Assembly: GCA_963803545.1 (NCBI GenBank)
Contig: CAWDMX010000001.1
Location: 310,001-374,000, forward strand
DNA length: 64,000 nt
Source: Legionella_C sp963803545
Lineage (GTDB): Bacteria; Pseudomonadota; Gammaproteobacteria; Legionellales; Legionellaceae
Reading direction: 5' to 3'
Both the position numbers and the translations under genes were made by a program. Below, piece after piece: positions 52,764 through 60,739 of this stretch; position 1 is the stretch's first letter; every line of letters starts with the position of its first letter. The notes under the pieces were generated by a model. It did no database searches and was not told the DNA's origin. It saw nothing but the letters and a program-made list of their open reading frames with translations.

Positions 52764-53397
52764 AACTAAACGCAGAATAATTTTTGAACGATTGCGGTCG
52801 GCCAACCCAACCCCCACAACGGAGCTGCAGTTTTCCTCTTCTTTTGAGCTTTTAATAGCCGTAATTTTATCGGCTCAAGCCACAGACATCCGTGTTAATA
52901 TAGCAACCAGTGAATTGTTTGCCGTAGCCTGCACCCCCCAAGCGATGGTCGATATGGGTGAAGAGCGGCTAAAACACTATATTAAAAGCATCGGTTTATA
53001 CAACAGTAAAGCGTCCAACATTATCAAAACCTGTCGCCTATTGTTGGATGTGTACGACAGCCGCATCCCACAAACACGCGCCGAGCTCCAGGCCTTACCC
53101 GGTGTTGGTCGAAAAACCGCTAATGTAGTTTTAAACACCGCCTTTGGCCAGCCGACTATGGCAGTTGATACCCATATTTTTCGAGTGGCTAACCGCACCG
53201 GCTTAGCAAAAGGGAACACGCCGCTTGCGGTAGAGTTGCGGTTGTTAAAAGCCATTGATGCTGATTTTTTACAAAACGCACACCATTGGCTAATTTTACA
53301 CGGCCGCTACGTGTGCCTGGCGCGCAAACCACGATGCGGGCAGTGCTTAATTGCCGATTTATGCGAATTTACCAATAAACCCGTGGAAAAGTCGTAA
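52756..53397 (+). CDS. nth: Endonuclease III
   Basis: DNA glycosylase/AP lyase for oxidised pyrimidines. The 213 residues show the helix-hairpin-helix LPGVGRKTANVVLNTAFG with catalytic K120, the aspartate D138 in AVDTHIFRVANR, and the iron-sulfur loop C187, C194, C197, C203. Length equals E. coli Nth (211). Overlaps rsxB; a terminator follows at 53402-53443. Confidence 0.96.
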   Translation: MNKTKRRIIFERLRSANPTPTTELQFSSSFELLIAVILSAQATDIRVNIATSELFAVACTPQAMVDMGEERLKHYIKSIGLYNSKASNIIKTCRLLLDVYDSRIPQTRAELQALPGVGRKTANVVLNTAFGQPTMAVDTHIFRVANRTGLAKGNTPLAVELRLLKAIDADFLQNAHHWLILHGRYVCLARKPRCGQCLIADLCEFTNKPVEKS

Positions 53398-53401
53398 AGT
53401 C

Positions 53402-53443
53402 GGAGCCACGCACCCCAACCCACACCGGTGCGGTCTCCTTTTT
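53402..53443 (+). terminator. Probable intrinsic terminator after nth
   Basis: GGAG...GCACC (53402-53414) pairs with GGTGC...CTCC (53427-53438) with an interior mismatch, then five T. It lies five bases after the nth stop. Confidence 0.55.
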
Positions 53444-53604
53444 AAGAGATCTCTTGCATGCTAAGGAGCTTAGAGCCGTAGGTAACGTGCGAGTGATCCA
53501 ATATAATGAGAGGCAAGGAACGACAAGGATGTTAGACAGGATGTCTAAGCCCAAAGCTTTACAATTGGAATGTGCCTTGCCACAGGATGTGGCACCAACA
53601 CCCC

Positions 53605-54348
53605 TCAATAACCAATGCTTCGTCCACCATCAACCACCAAACTATGACCGGTAATAAAATTATTTTGCACTAAAGCTACCACGGCTTTCGCAATAGCTAT
53701 TGGGTCTCCGTGTCGGGCAAGTGGCGTCTTTGCAATAATTTTTTGTTGCTGATAGTCGCTAAGCTGATTGCTGTCTTCCGGCCACATTATTGCACCCGGA
53801 GCTACCGCATTTACCCGAATTTTCGGTGCCAGCTCTTTTGCAAAAGCCAAGGTTTGCAGTGAAAGCGCCGCTTTAGTTTGACAATAAATACTGTAGTTTT
53901 TCAGAGGCTTACTGCTGTGAATATCAGTGATATTGATGGCCACTTTATTAGGGCTTTCTGCAGTTTCTGCAAAGGCTTTACTAAGGACGAACGGCGCGTG
54001 AACATTGACCGCAAACAGGCGCTGCCACCCACCTTCATCGGATACATCCGTATCCTTGATAAATAAAGACGCGTTGTTAACTAAGACATCCATTACCCCA
54101 AAATAGGCGACAACCTGCGGTATAAGTCCCGCCACGGCAACCGCATCCCTTAAATCAGCCCTAAATCCGTACGCGCTATTGGGTCGGCGCCTGTTCAGCT
54201 CATCTAATAATGAGCGCGCCTCGTCCTTAGACTGGTAGTAATGAACGGCTATATCATAACCCTCGGCGTGTAATAGCCGGGCTATAGACGCACCAATGCG
54301 CCGCGAAGCTCCGGTTACTAAAGCAACTTGTTTGTTTGGCAAAATCAA
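53605..54348 (-). CDS. Pteridine reductase-like short-chain dehydrogenase
   Basis: SDR-fold NADPH enzyme of 247 residues. It has TGASRRIG (the arginine-rich variant found in PTR1/FolM pteridine reductases rather than the usual TGxxxGIG), VNNAS, NITDIHS, and the catalytic YCQTKAAL (YxxxK). PTR1/FolM enzymes reduce dihydrobiopterin, dihydromonapterin or dihydrofolate. It faces a PTPS-like gene three genes away. It could stand in for dihydrofolate reductase or make a pterin cofactor; this is inference. Confidence 0.82.
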   Translation of the reverse strand: MILPNKQVALVTGASRRIGASIARLLHAEGYDIAVHYYQSKDEARSLLDELNRRRPNSAYGFRADLRDAVAVAGLIPQVVAYFGVMDVLVNNASLFIKDTDVSDEGGWQRLFAVNVHAPFVLSKAFAETAESPNKVAINITDIHSSKPLKNYSIYCQTKAALSLQTLAFAKELAPKIRVNAVAPGAIMWPEDSNQLSDYQQQKIIAKTPLARHGDPIAIAKAVVALVQNNFITGHSLVVDGGRSIGY

Positions 54349-54377
54349 GGTATGTTCCTCAGTTTAACAAAATTATT

Positions 54378-55490
54378 ATGACAAAATTAGCTGATTTTCT
54401 AAAGCAACACTTGAGCAATACCCCAAAAATTTCATTCGCGGATTTTATGCAGCACGCTCTGTATCATCCTCAGTACGGCTATTATACGGGAGTTTCCACC
54501 AAATTTGGTGCCGCAGGAGATTTTGTTACCGCGCCCGAGCTTACCCCCTTGTTTGCCTATACGGTTGCCCATCAATGCCAACCGATTTTGCAGGCTCTAC
54601 CAAACGCCACTATCTTGGAGTTTGGGGCCGGCACCGGCGCGCTGTGCGCCAATCTGTTGAAACGGCTGCACCAGTTGGGAGACCTTCCGGACCGCTATTT
54701 TATTTTAGAAGTAAGTGCGCAGTTGAAGCAACGCCAACAGCAGACTATTGCCGCGCTAATTCCTGAATTAGCAGACCGTATTCACTGGCTTAGTCGCTGG
54801 CCGGAGGCGCCTTTTTCGGGAATAATTTTAGCAAACGAGGTGTTGGACGCCATGCCGGTTCATCGGTTTTTATACAACGAGAATACGCTGCAGGAACTTT
54901 TTATAGGCCTTGATACGTCGGGAGCGTTGTGCGAATACGTCAGCAAAACGTCCACCCGCTTGCAAGAATACCTAAGCCCTTTTTTGCCAGACCTGCCGCA
55001 ACCCTATATATCGGAAGCCAATCTATTTCTTGAGGGTTGGTTCCAGCAATGCAGTGCAATTTTAGACAAAGGAGTGATGCTCGTGCTCGATTATGGCTTT
55101 CCTCGCCACGAATACTACCATCCTGATAGAAATCAGGGAACGCTCATTTGCCACTACCGCCACCAGGCGCACAGTAATTTTTTTCAGCACCTCGGAGAGC
55201 AAGATATAAGCGCTCATGTTGATTTTACCCACGTGGCCGAAGCCGGTGATGACGCAGGATTTTCAATTGCAGGCTTTACCAACCAAGCGTCTTTTCTCTT
55301 AGCCAATGGGTTGTTGGAACTAATTGATGACAGCGCCTCGCCAACGGTACAAATGAAGGCGCAGCAGGCCATTAAACAACTAACTTTGCCCCATGAAATG
55401 GGTGAACTGTTTAAGGTTATGGCTTTAACCAAGGGATTCGATACCCCTCTTAAGGGATTCCAACTTTACGACAAGCGAGCGAGTTTATAA
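54378..55490 (+). CDS. MidA-like SAM-dependent methyltransferase
   Basis: A 370-residue class I methyltransferase of the MidA/NDUFAF7 family. HPQYGYYTG...FGAAGDFVTAPELTPLF and ILEFGAGTGALCANLL (SAM motif I), then GIILANEVLDAMPVHRF and VLDYGFPRHEYYHPDR, are the family hallmarks. NDUFAF7 methylates an arginine of a complex I subunit; bacterial targets are unknown. ATG 54378 matches the start; the frame is open to 54336, overlapping the opposite gene. The stop overlaps the next start (TAATG). Confidence 0.9.
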   Translation: MTKLADFLKQHLSNTPKISFADFMQHALYHPQYGYYTGVSTKFGAAGDFVTAPELTPLFAYTVAHQCQPILQALPNATILEFGAGTGALCANLLKRLHQLGDLPDRYFILEVSAQLKQRQQQTIAALIPELADRIHWLSRWPEAPFSGIILANEVLDAMPVHRFLYNENTLQELFIGLDTSGALCEYVSKTSTRLQEYLSPFLPDLPQPYISEANLFLEGWFQQCSAILDKGVMLVLDYGFPRHEYYHPDRNQGTLICHYRHQAHSNFFQHLGEQDISAHVDFTHVAEAGDDAGFSIAGFTNQASFLLANGLLELIDDSASPTVQMKAQQAIKQLTLPHEMGELFKVMALTKGFDTPLKGFQLYDKRASL

Positions 55491-55981
55491 TGACCGGATA
55501 TTTAACAACTGTTGAACTGCAAAAAGAATCGATGAAGTTTTCAGCAGGTCACACCACAATCTTCTCAGCAACCGAGAGAGAACCGCTGCACGGCCACATG
55601 TATGCGGTGTACTTAGCGCTAACGACCTGGGTTGACGAAAACGGTATGACCTTCGATTACCGTTACTATAAAAAAAAGGTGCACGCTCTATGCCAGCACC
55701 TTAATCAAACCTTCCTGATGCCAGAGCATTCACCTTATTTGCAATTTAGCCAGGATGAAAGCTATTATTATTTTATTTTTAATCACAAAAAAATCCCTTT
55801 TTTAAAAGAAGACGTAACGCTTATGCCTCTGACTAATATTACGGTTGAGGAACTATCGCGCTGGTTTGTTGATGAGCTCATTAAAGATCGCAGCGAGCTC
55901 GATAAGCATCGTATTGAAAAAGTTGTGATTAAAGTCTTTTCCGCACCCGGGCAGTCCGCAAGTCATCAATGGCTGCGCTAA
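55490..55981 (+). CDS. 6-pyruvoyl-tetrahydropterin synthase family protein without the usual cysteine
   Basis: A 163-residue T-fold enzyme. The zinc histidines H21, H34 and H36 are visible in FSAGHTT and EREPLHGHMY. In PTPS/QueD the catalytic Cys lies three residues before LHGH (CGRLHGH); here that stretch is EREPLHGH, with Arg at the aligned site and Glu on both sides. Glu in place of Cys marks the PTPS-III subgroup, which can replace FolB (dihydroneopterin aldolase) in folate synthesis. Folate use is therefore more likely than queuosine. The start overlaps the MidA-like gene; the end overlaps priA by 13 bases. Confidence 0.78.
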   Translation: MTGYLTTVELQKESMKFSAGHTTIFSATEREPLHGHMYAVYLALTTWVDENGMTFDYRYYKKKVHALCQHLNQTFLMPEHSPYLQFSQDESYYYFIFNHKKIPFLKEDVTLMPLTNITVEELSRWFVDELIKDRSELDKHRIEKVVIKVFSAPGQSASHQWLR

Positions 55982-58143
55982 ATCGTACCCGTTGCCGTGT
56001 CTGTATTCCCCACACGCACCATGATTACTTTGATTATTCCACCGAAGCCAATCCTGTTATTGGAACACGCTGTTGGGTGCCTTTTCGTAACCAGCGGCGG
56101 TTGGGCGTCATTGTGGAAACGGATGCCTGCGATAATCCAACGTACACCGTAAAAAACATTAGTGAAATTATTGATGATAATGCAGTTATTTCACCGGAAA
56201 TTTTACAGTTCTGCCAATGGATTGCGCGCTACTACCAATCCCCGCTTTCTGAAGTGTTGCCGCTTGCTTTACCGAAAAAGCTGCGCCTTGGTCAGTGCCT
56301 GCAATGGCCGACGGTCGCCTCTTATCAACCCGCCGCATTGGAGGCTGCCCTAAAAATAACGCCCAAGCAACGCCGCTTATTGAACCTTTTTTGCAATCCG
56401 ACGTCGCAGCTTAACCAGCCTTTTTTAATGACGCAAGGATTTAGCAAACCCTATCTCAACACGGCAGTCGCTAAAAATATGCTCGTTCAAACGCAGGTGC
56501 TTGATGTAAGTCGCTACCAGTCTAAAACCACAAGCCCCAAATTAGCGCTTAATAAGCAGCAAGCCGTCGCGTTTTCAACCATCCTACATTCCTTAGGTAC
56601 CTTTCATGCTTTTTTACTGCATGGGGTAACTGGCAGTGGCAAGACGGAGGTGTATCTCCACCTTATTGACGCGGTATTGGCTCAAAACCAACAGGTGCTA
56701 GTTTTAGTACCTGAAATTGGTCTAACACCGCAACTTCTCGCTCGTTTTCAACAGCGCTTTTGCGTACCTATTGCGGTTGTGCATTCCAATTTAAATGAAA
56801 CCGAGCGTTTGTACGCCTGGCAACTGGCCAAAGAGGGGGGCATTAAATTAATTATTGGCACGCGTACCGCGGTTTTCACACCGTTTCATCAACTAGGCCT
56901 CATCATCATTGACGAGGAACACGACAGCTCGCTCAAACAAATGGATGGGGTTCGCTATTCAGCGCGCGATGCAGCCCTTAAACGCGCCAAGGATGCGAAC
57001 GTACCTATTGTTTTAGGTTCAGCCACACCAAGCCTTGAAAGCATGCGTAATGTTGCCCTAAAAAAATACACCCAGGTGCGCTTGACCGGTAAGGCCCTGA
57101 AAAGCTCCCCCCTGCGTTATCAAGTCGTGGATATGCGAAGCACACCGGTTAACGAGGGAATTGCAGCAACAAGTTTAGGAATTATCAAAGAGCAACTTGC
57201 GCAAGGGAATCAAGTTTTACTTTTTATCAACAAACGGGGATTTGCGCCCGTTTACCTGTGTCATTGCTGCGGATGGATGGTCGATTGTAAAGCCTGTGAT
57301 AGCCACCTAACCCTTCATCAACGATTAAAAATTTTACAGTGCCATCACTGCGGCTTAAAGCAAAAACCACCCACCCAGTGCAAGCGCTGCCAAAGCCCTG
57401 AATTAATTGCCGTAGGGACGGGTACGGAGCGTGTTTTTAGCTACCTTAAGCAGGTATTGTCTGATGTAAGTATGGCGATTATCGATAGAGATGCGGTTGC
57501 GCACAAGGGCAGCTTAGACCACGCGCTTAATCGCATTGAAAACAATGAAGTTCAGTTAATTGTTGGCACCCAAATGCTAGCCAAAGGGCATCACTTTCCC
57601 AATGTTACGCTGACGGTGGTGGTCAACGCCGATATGGGATTTTACAATCAAGATTTTCGCGCCCTAGAGCAATTAGGCCAACTAATAATCCAGGTGGCCG
57701 GGCGCGCCGGGCGCGCTGAAAAGCCGGGTCGTATTGTTATACAAACCCATATACCAGACCACCCCCAATTAAACTTATTAATACAAAAAGGATACTCTGA
57801 ATTTGCAACGCATTTACTAGACAATCGGCTGCAGGCACAAATGCCGCCCTTCAACTATCTGGTGCTCATTCGTGCCGAGGCGCGCAATGGTGAAAAGGCT
57901 CAGCAGGTGCTAGCACAGATTAAGGACTATTTAAGCGCGCGAGCCGCAGTGGAAATCTTAGGCCCCGTTGCCGCACCTCTCGCACGTCGAGCCAATTTCC
58001 ATCGCTTCCAACTGCTTGTTAAATCCTCTAAGCGCCCAGAATTGCATCACGCCATTACCGCTTTACGCTTGTGGATTACCAACAAAAAACTCGCTCAGGC
58101 CATTCGCCTGAGTATAGATGTGGACCCTTATGATTTATCTTAA
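55969..58143 (+). CDS. priA: Primosomal helicase PriA
   Basis: Restarts stalled replication forks by loading DnaB. The 724 residues (E. coli 732) have the N-terminal fork-binding part, Walker A GVTGSGKTEV, DEEHD (Walker B), GSATPSLESM, the zinc region CHCCGWMVDCKACDSHL and CHHCGLKQKP, and the motif V/VI block GTQMLAKGHHFPNV and QVAGRAGRAEKPG. Overlaps the PTPS gene. Confidence 0.95.
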   Translation: MAALNRTRCRVCIPHTHHDYFDYSTEANPVIGTRCWVPFRNQRRLGVIVETDACDNPTYTVKNISEIIDDNAVISPEILQFCQWIARYYQSPLSEVLPLALPKKLRLGQCLQWPTVASYQPAALEAALKITPKQRRLLNLFCNPTSQLNQPFLMTQGFSKPYLNTAVAKNMLVQTQVLDVSRYQSKTTSPKLALNKQQAVAFSTILHSLGTFHAFLLHGVTGSGKTEVYLHLIDAVLAQNQQVLVLVPEIGLTPQLLARFQQRFCVPIAVVHSNLNETERLYAWQLAKEGGIKLIIGTRTAVFTPFHQLGLIIIDEEHDSSLKQMDGVRYSARDAALKRAKDANVPIVLGSATPSLESMRNVALKKYTQVRLTGKALKSSPLRYQVVDMRSTPVNEGIAATSLGIIKEQLAQGNQVLLFINKRGFAPVYLCHCCGWMVDCKACDSHLTLHQRLKILQCHHCGLKQKPPTQCKRCQSPELIAVGTGTERVFSYLKQVLSDVSMAIIDRDAVAHKGSLDHALNRIENNEVQLIVGTQMLAKGHHFPNVTLTVVVNADMGFYNQDFRALEQLGQLIIQVAGRAGRAEKPGRIVIQTHIPDHPQLNLLIQKGYSEFATHLLDNRLQAQMPPFNYLVLIRAEARNGEKAQQVLAQIKDYLSARAAVEILGPVAAPLARRANFHRFQLLVKSSKRPELHHAITALRLWITNKKLAQAIRLSIDVDPYDLS

Positions 58144-58834
58144 GCTCTCACTAATAGCGGGCGTTGTTTTGGTATTTTTTTGGTATACGCACGGTAAACT
58201 TCTACCTCAGTGGCGCGTTTTTCGCTGGCGAAAATACTGGAATATTCACGAGCATCAACACAACTTCAATACAATATACGCCAATGTAGATGGGTTTCTT
58301 AGCTCGCGTCAGGCTCGAACTGTTGCAGCGGATGCTATCGAATACACCTACGGCGAAATAACCTTTGAATCCTTTATTGCCCTTTTGGGGGTGTGCAAAC
58401 CGAATTTGGCAACCGTATTTTACGATTTAGGGAGCGGGGCTGGCAAAGCGGTTATCGCGGCCGCCATGGTTTACGATTGCCAACGCTATTATGGAATTGA
58501 ACTGTTTCCAAATTTAATTCGCCTGGCCAATCAACAAAAACAAAAGCTGAATCAACTGGAAACGTATACTGAAAAATCCGAAAAGATAGTTTTTGTAGAA
58601 GGTGACTTTATGAAACATCACCTCACGGACGCCACTATTTTACTAGTAAACTCAAGTTGCTATTTTGGCGCGTATTGGCAAGATTGCACGGACTTTTTAG
58701 CCGCACTAAATCCCGGAACCCTAATTATTAGCCTCAGTAAGCCCGTTATTCATCCACACATTAGCGCAATTAAAAGATGCGAGGTACTAATGAGCTGGGG
58801 TATTACCGAGGCTTTTATTCAAAAAACAATCTAA
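58130..58834 (+). CDS. Membrane-anchored methyltransferase with a DOT1-like SAM site
   Basis: A 234-residue protein with one N-terminal helix (LKLSLIAGVVLVFFWYTHG) and a soluble domain. YGEITFESFIALL before VFYDLGSGAGKAVIAAA and YYGIELFPNLIRLA, then FVEGDFMKH and VLLVNSSCYFG, resemble the DOT1/Class I methyltransferase order (DxGxGxG, E motif). DOT1 itself is eukaryotic, but such proteins occur in Legionella. The start is ambiguous: ATG 58118 gives four more residues; I chose 58130. It overlaps priA by 14 bases. Confidence 0.7.
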   Translation: MIYLKLSLIAGVVLVFFWYTHGKLLPQWRVFRWRKYWNIHEHQHNFNTIYANVDGFLSSRQARTVAADAIEYTYGEITFESFIALLGVCKPNLATVFYDLGSGAGKAVIAAAMVYDCQRYYGIELFPNLIRLANQQKQKLNQLETYTEKSEKIVFVEGDFMKHHLTDATILLVNSSCYFGAYWQDCTDFLAALNPGTLIISLSKPVIHPHISAIKRCEVLMSWGITEAFIQKTI

Positions 58835-58910
58835 AAGATTATTACTTTAGCTTAATATCTGGCATCATTGCGTCATTGAAACCGACACCAATAATTTTTG
58901 GAGAAAGCTT

Positions 58911-59306
58911 TTGAAAAAAATAGCGCTCACTTTAGCTGCATTCCTATGCGCAACCAGCATACATGCTGCAAAAAACGACAGCTTTCAAATAGCCGTTTGT
59001 AACAACACCAATGAGTCTCTTATCGTAACATCCAATCGAATTTCCAACGGCCAGGTGTTGCCTCTGGTACACGCAATCAATCCTAAAAGCACACAAAACT
59101 ATGTAATTACCGTTGTCACCAATAAGCCTATTTTTGGAGAAATTAAATTTCACAGCGCGTCAACGCCCGATAAATTTGGAATAATTAAATACGCGAAATA
59201 CAAACCCAATAGCGCCTTTGAAACCTACGTTCTTAGTCCGGTCAACCAAGATTATACAATTAAAGCGTCGCATCTTGGTTCGCATGTCCGTTATGAAATT
59301 GATTAG
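58911..59306 (+). CDS. Small exported protein of unknown family
   Basis: A 131-residue protein with a signal peptide (KKIALTLAAFLCATSIHAAK, cleaved about residue 20) and a mature beta-rich domain (FQIAVCNNTNESLIVTSN, NYVITVVTNKPIFGEIKF). The start is TTG 58911 with GGAG upstream. Family not recognised; its fold resembles small periplasmic beta sandwiches, inferred only from composition. Stands between the priA run and ihfB. Confidence 0.6.
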   Translation: MKKIALTLAAFLCATSIHAAKNDSFQIAVCNNTNESLIVTSNRISNGQVLPLVHAINPKSTQNYVITVVTNKPIFGEIKFHSASTPDKFGIIKYAKYKPNSAFETYVLSPVNQDYTIKASHLGSHVRYEID

Positions 59307-59411
59307 TTTTTTTTAACGCTGTTGCGGCCGCTTTCAACGGCTAAGGTTATAGAACTAATTATTTGCGCAATCCCGGGGATGCAAATTATTTGTGTAAGTA
59401 TACTGATCCCA

Positions 59412-59439
59412 TTGAATAAATTAATTCTCAGTCTATACT
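59412..59439 (+). promoter_or_regulatory. Predicted promoter of ihfB
   Basis: TTGAAT (59412-59417), 16 bases, TATACT (59434-59439). The start would be near 59446, 24 bases before ATG 59470, which has a GAGG site. Confidence 0.55.
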
Positions 59440-59469
59440 AAATAATATGCGTTAAATACCGAGGCGGCT

Positions 59470-59775
59470 ATGATTAAATCCCAACTTATTGCCCAAATTG
59501 CGGCCCAGATGACGGACCTTTCTGAAAACAAAATTACCGATGGAATCAATCAAATTGTCGAAATCATGAGCGATGCTTTGGTTAACAATCAACGAATTGA
59601 AATTCGTGGCTTTGGCAGCTTTTCGCTTCACTATCGCGCTTCGCGCAACGCCCACAATCCGAAAAACGGAGAAAAAGTGGTAACCAAACCCAAATATACG
59701 CCGTATTTCAAACCGGGAAAACAGCTGCGCGATCGAGTAAATGAGTCCCGCCACAGCGTGCCCTTAAAAAATTAG
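59470..59775 (+). CDS. ihfB: Integration host factor subunit beta
   Basis: DNA-bending protein that works with IhfA in recombination, replication and transcription. The 101 residues show the HU/IHF fold: NKITDGINQIVEIMSDALVNN, IRGFGSFSLHYRASRNAHNP with the DNA-contact arm R-N-A-R-NP equivalent, and YFKPGKQLRDRVN. Own promoter; not in an operon. Confidence 0.94.
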   Translation: MIKSQLIAQIAAQMTDLSENKITDGINQIVEIMSDALVNNQRIEIRGFGSFSLHYRASRNAHNPKNGEKVVTKPKYTPYFKPGKQLRDRVNESRHSVPLKN

Positions 59776-59997
59776 TTAGGGTTGATTTGGTTTAAAATCA
59801 GCGTCGCTAGCATTTTTTTACAATCGCCTACTTGTTTTTAACGTCTGACGCCAAAGAAATAGCCACTCCACAGCAATTGCTGCATTTTTGCGGCTCCACG
59901 CAACGCGCCCTATGAAAGGGATGATTGTTTTAGCCCGCTTGCTGTAAAGATAATTAAGGGCTTTAAGCAATTTTTTACAGCGAGCCTCAAATATCAT

Positions 59998-60026
59998 TTG
60001 TTTTATTGCGGTGTTTTTTGTAAAAT
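59998..60026 (+). promoter_or_regulatory. Predicted promoter of proQ
   Basis: TTGTTT (59998-60003), 17 bases, TAAAAT (60021-60026). The start would be near 60033. It lies inside the longest open frame and so argues for ATG 60074 as the real start of the next gene. Confidence 0.5.
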
Positions 60027-60073
60027 GGCCGTCTTTAAGTACTAATTTAAAGCAATCAAACCAAGGTTTCTTC

Positions 60074-60721
60074 ATGCCCAGAAATGAGCTTCATCCCCGC
60101 ACGGCCCTTATTAACAAAAAACAAAAAATACTGTCTAAGTTAGCACGTCAGCAAGCCTTAGCTTGGTTAGCCGCTCACTTTCCTGCGGTTTTTGATACCA
60201 CGCTTTCCATTCAGCCCTTAAAAAAAGGAATTATGCACGATATTTTACAATACGCCTCCGAAAAAGCCGATCCCAGTATTTCTTTTTCTAAAATTAGAGA
60301 AGCTGTGGTCGCTTTTACGCGGCGAATTGATTATTTGACCTGCCTTAAAAATCGTGAAATGCGTGTGGATTTAAACAACCACCCGGTGGAGTTGGTTACG
60401 GAAGAAGAGGCCGAAAAGGCCGCATCGACTATCAAAAAAATGGTTGAAAAAAGTGCTCGCAACGCGCGAAGAGAGGCCAGAGAAAAATCGCAATCGCCCT
60501 ACCCGGTAATGCGACCAGTAGCCCATCGCTCGGCTACCCCACACGCGTACAATGCGGCAATCGCCGTGCACAATAATAAGCCCGCGATTTACAGCACCGC
60601 GAATACGACGGCGCCAAAATCGGCCGTAACCATTACCCACAAATCCACGCGAACCTTTGATTCAGAAGCGCTTACCCGGGCGCGGTTGAAATCAAAACTT
60701 GGGTTGGCTAAAGAAGATTAG
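60074..60721 (+). CDS. proQ: ProQ/FinO family RNA-binding protein
   Basis: RNA chaperone for small RNAs and mRNA 3' ends. In 215 residues, the FinO domain (about 15-120) holds LAWLAAHFPAVFDTT, QPLKKGIMHDI, and YLTCLKNREMRVDLNNHPVEL; the tail is basic, Ala/Thr-rich and probably disordered. ATG 60074 has AAGG upstream and lies after the promoter. It converges with pgk, 18 bases away. Confidence 0.88.
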   Translation: MPRNELHPRTALINKKQKILSKLARQQALAWLAAHFPAVFDTTLSIQPLKKGIMHDILQYASEKADPSISFSKIREAVVAFTRRIDYLTCLKNREMRVDLNNHPVELVTEEEAEKAASTIKKMVEKSARNARREAREKSQSPYPVMRPVAHRSATPHAYNAAIAVHNNKPAIYSTANTTAPKSAVTITHKSTRTFDSEALTRARLKSKLGLAKED

Positions 60722-60739
60722 CCCCCAAGTTGCTTATAA

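Noticed and set aside
59818..60075. Minus-strand frame of 85 codons
   Set aside because: It overlaps the proQ promoter and start region antisense and has no recognised features.
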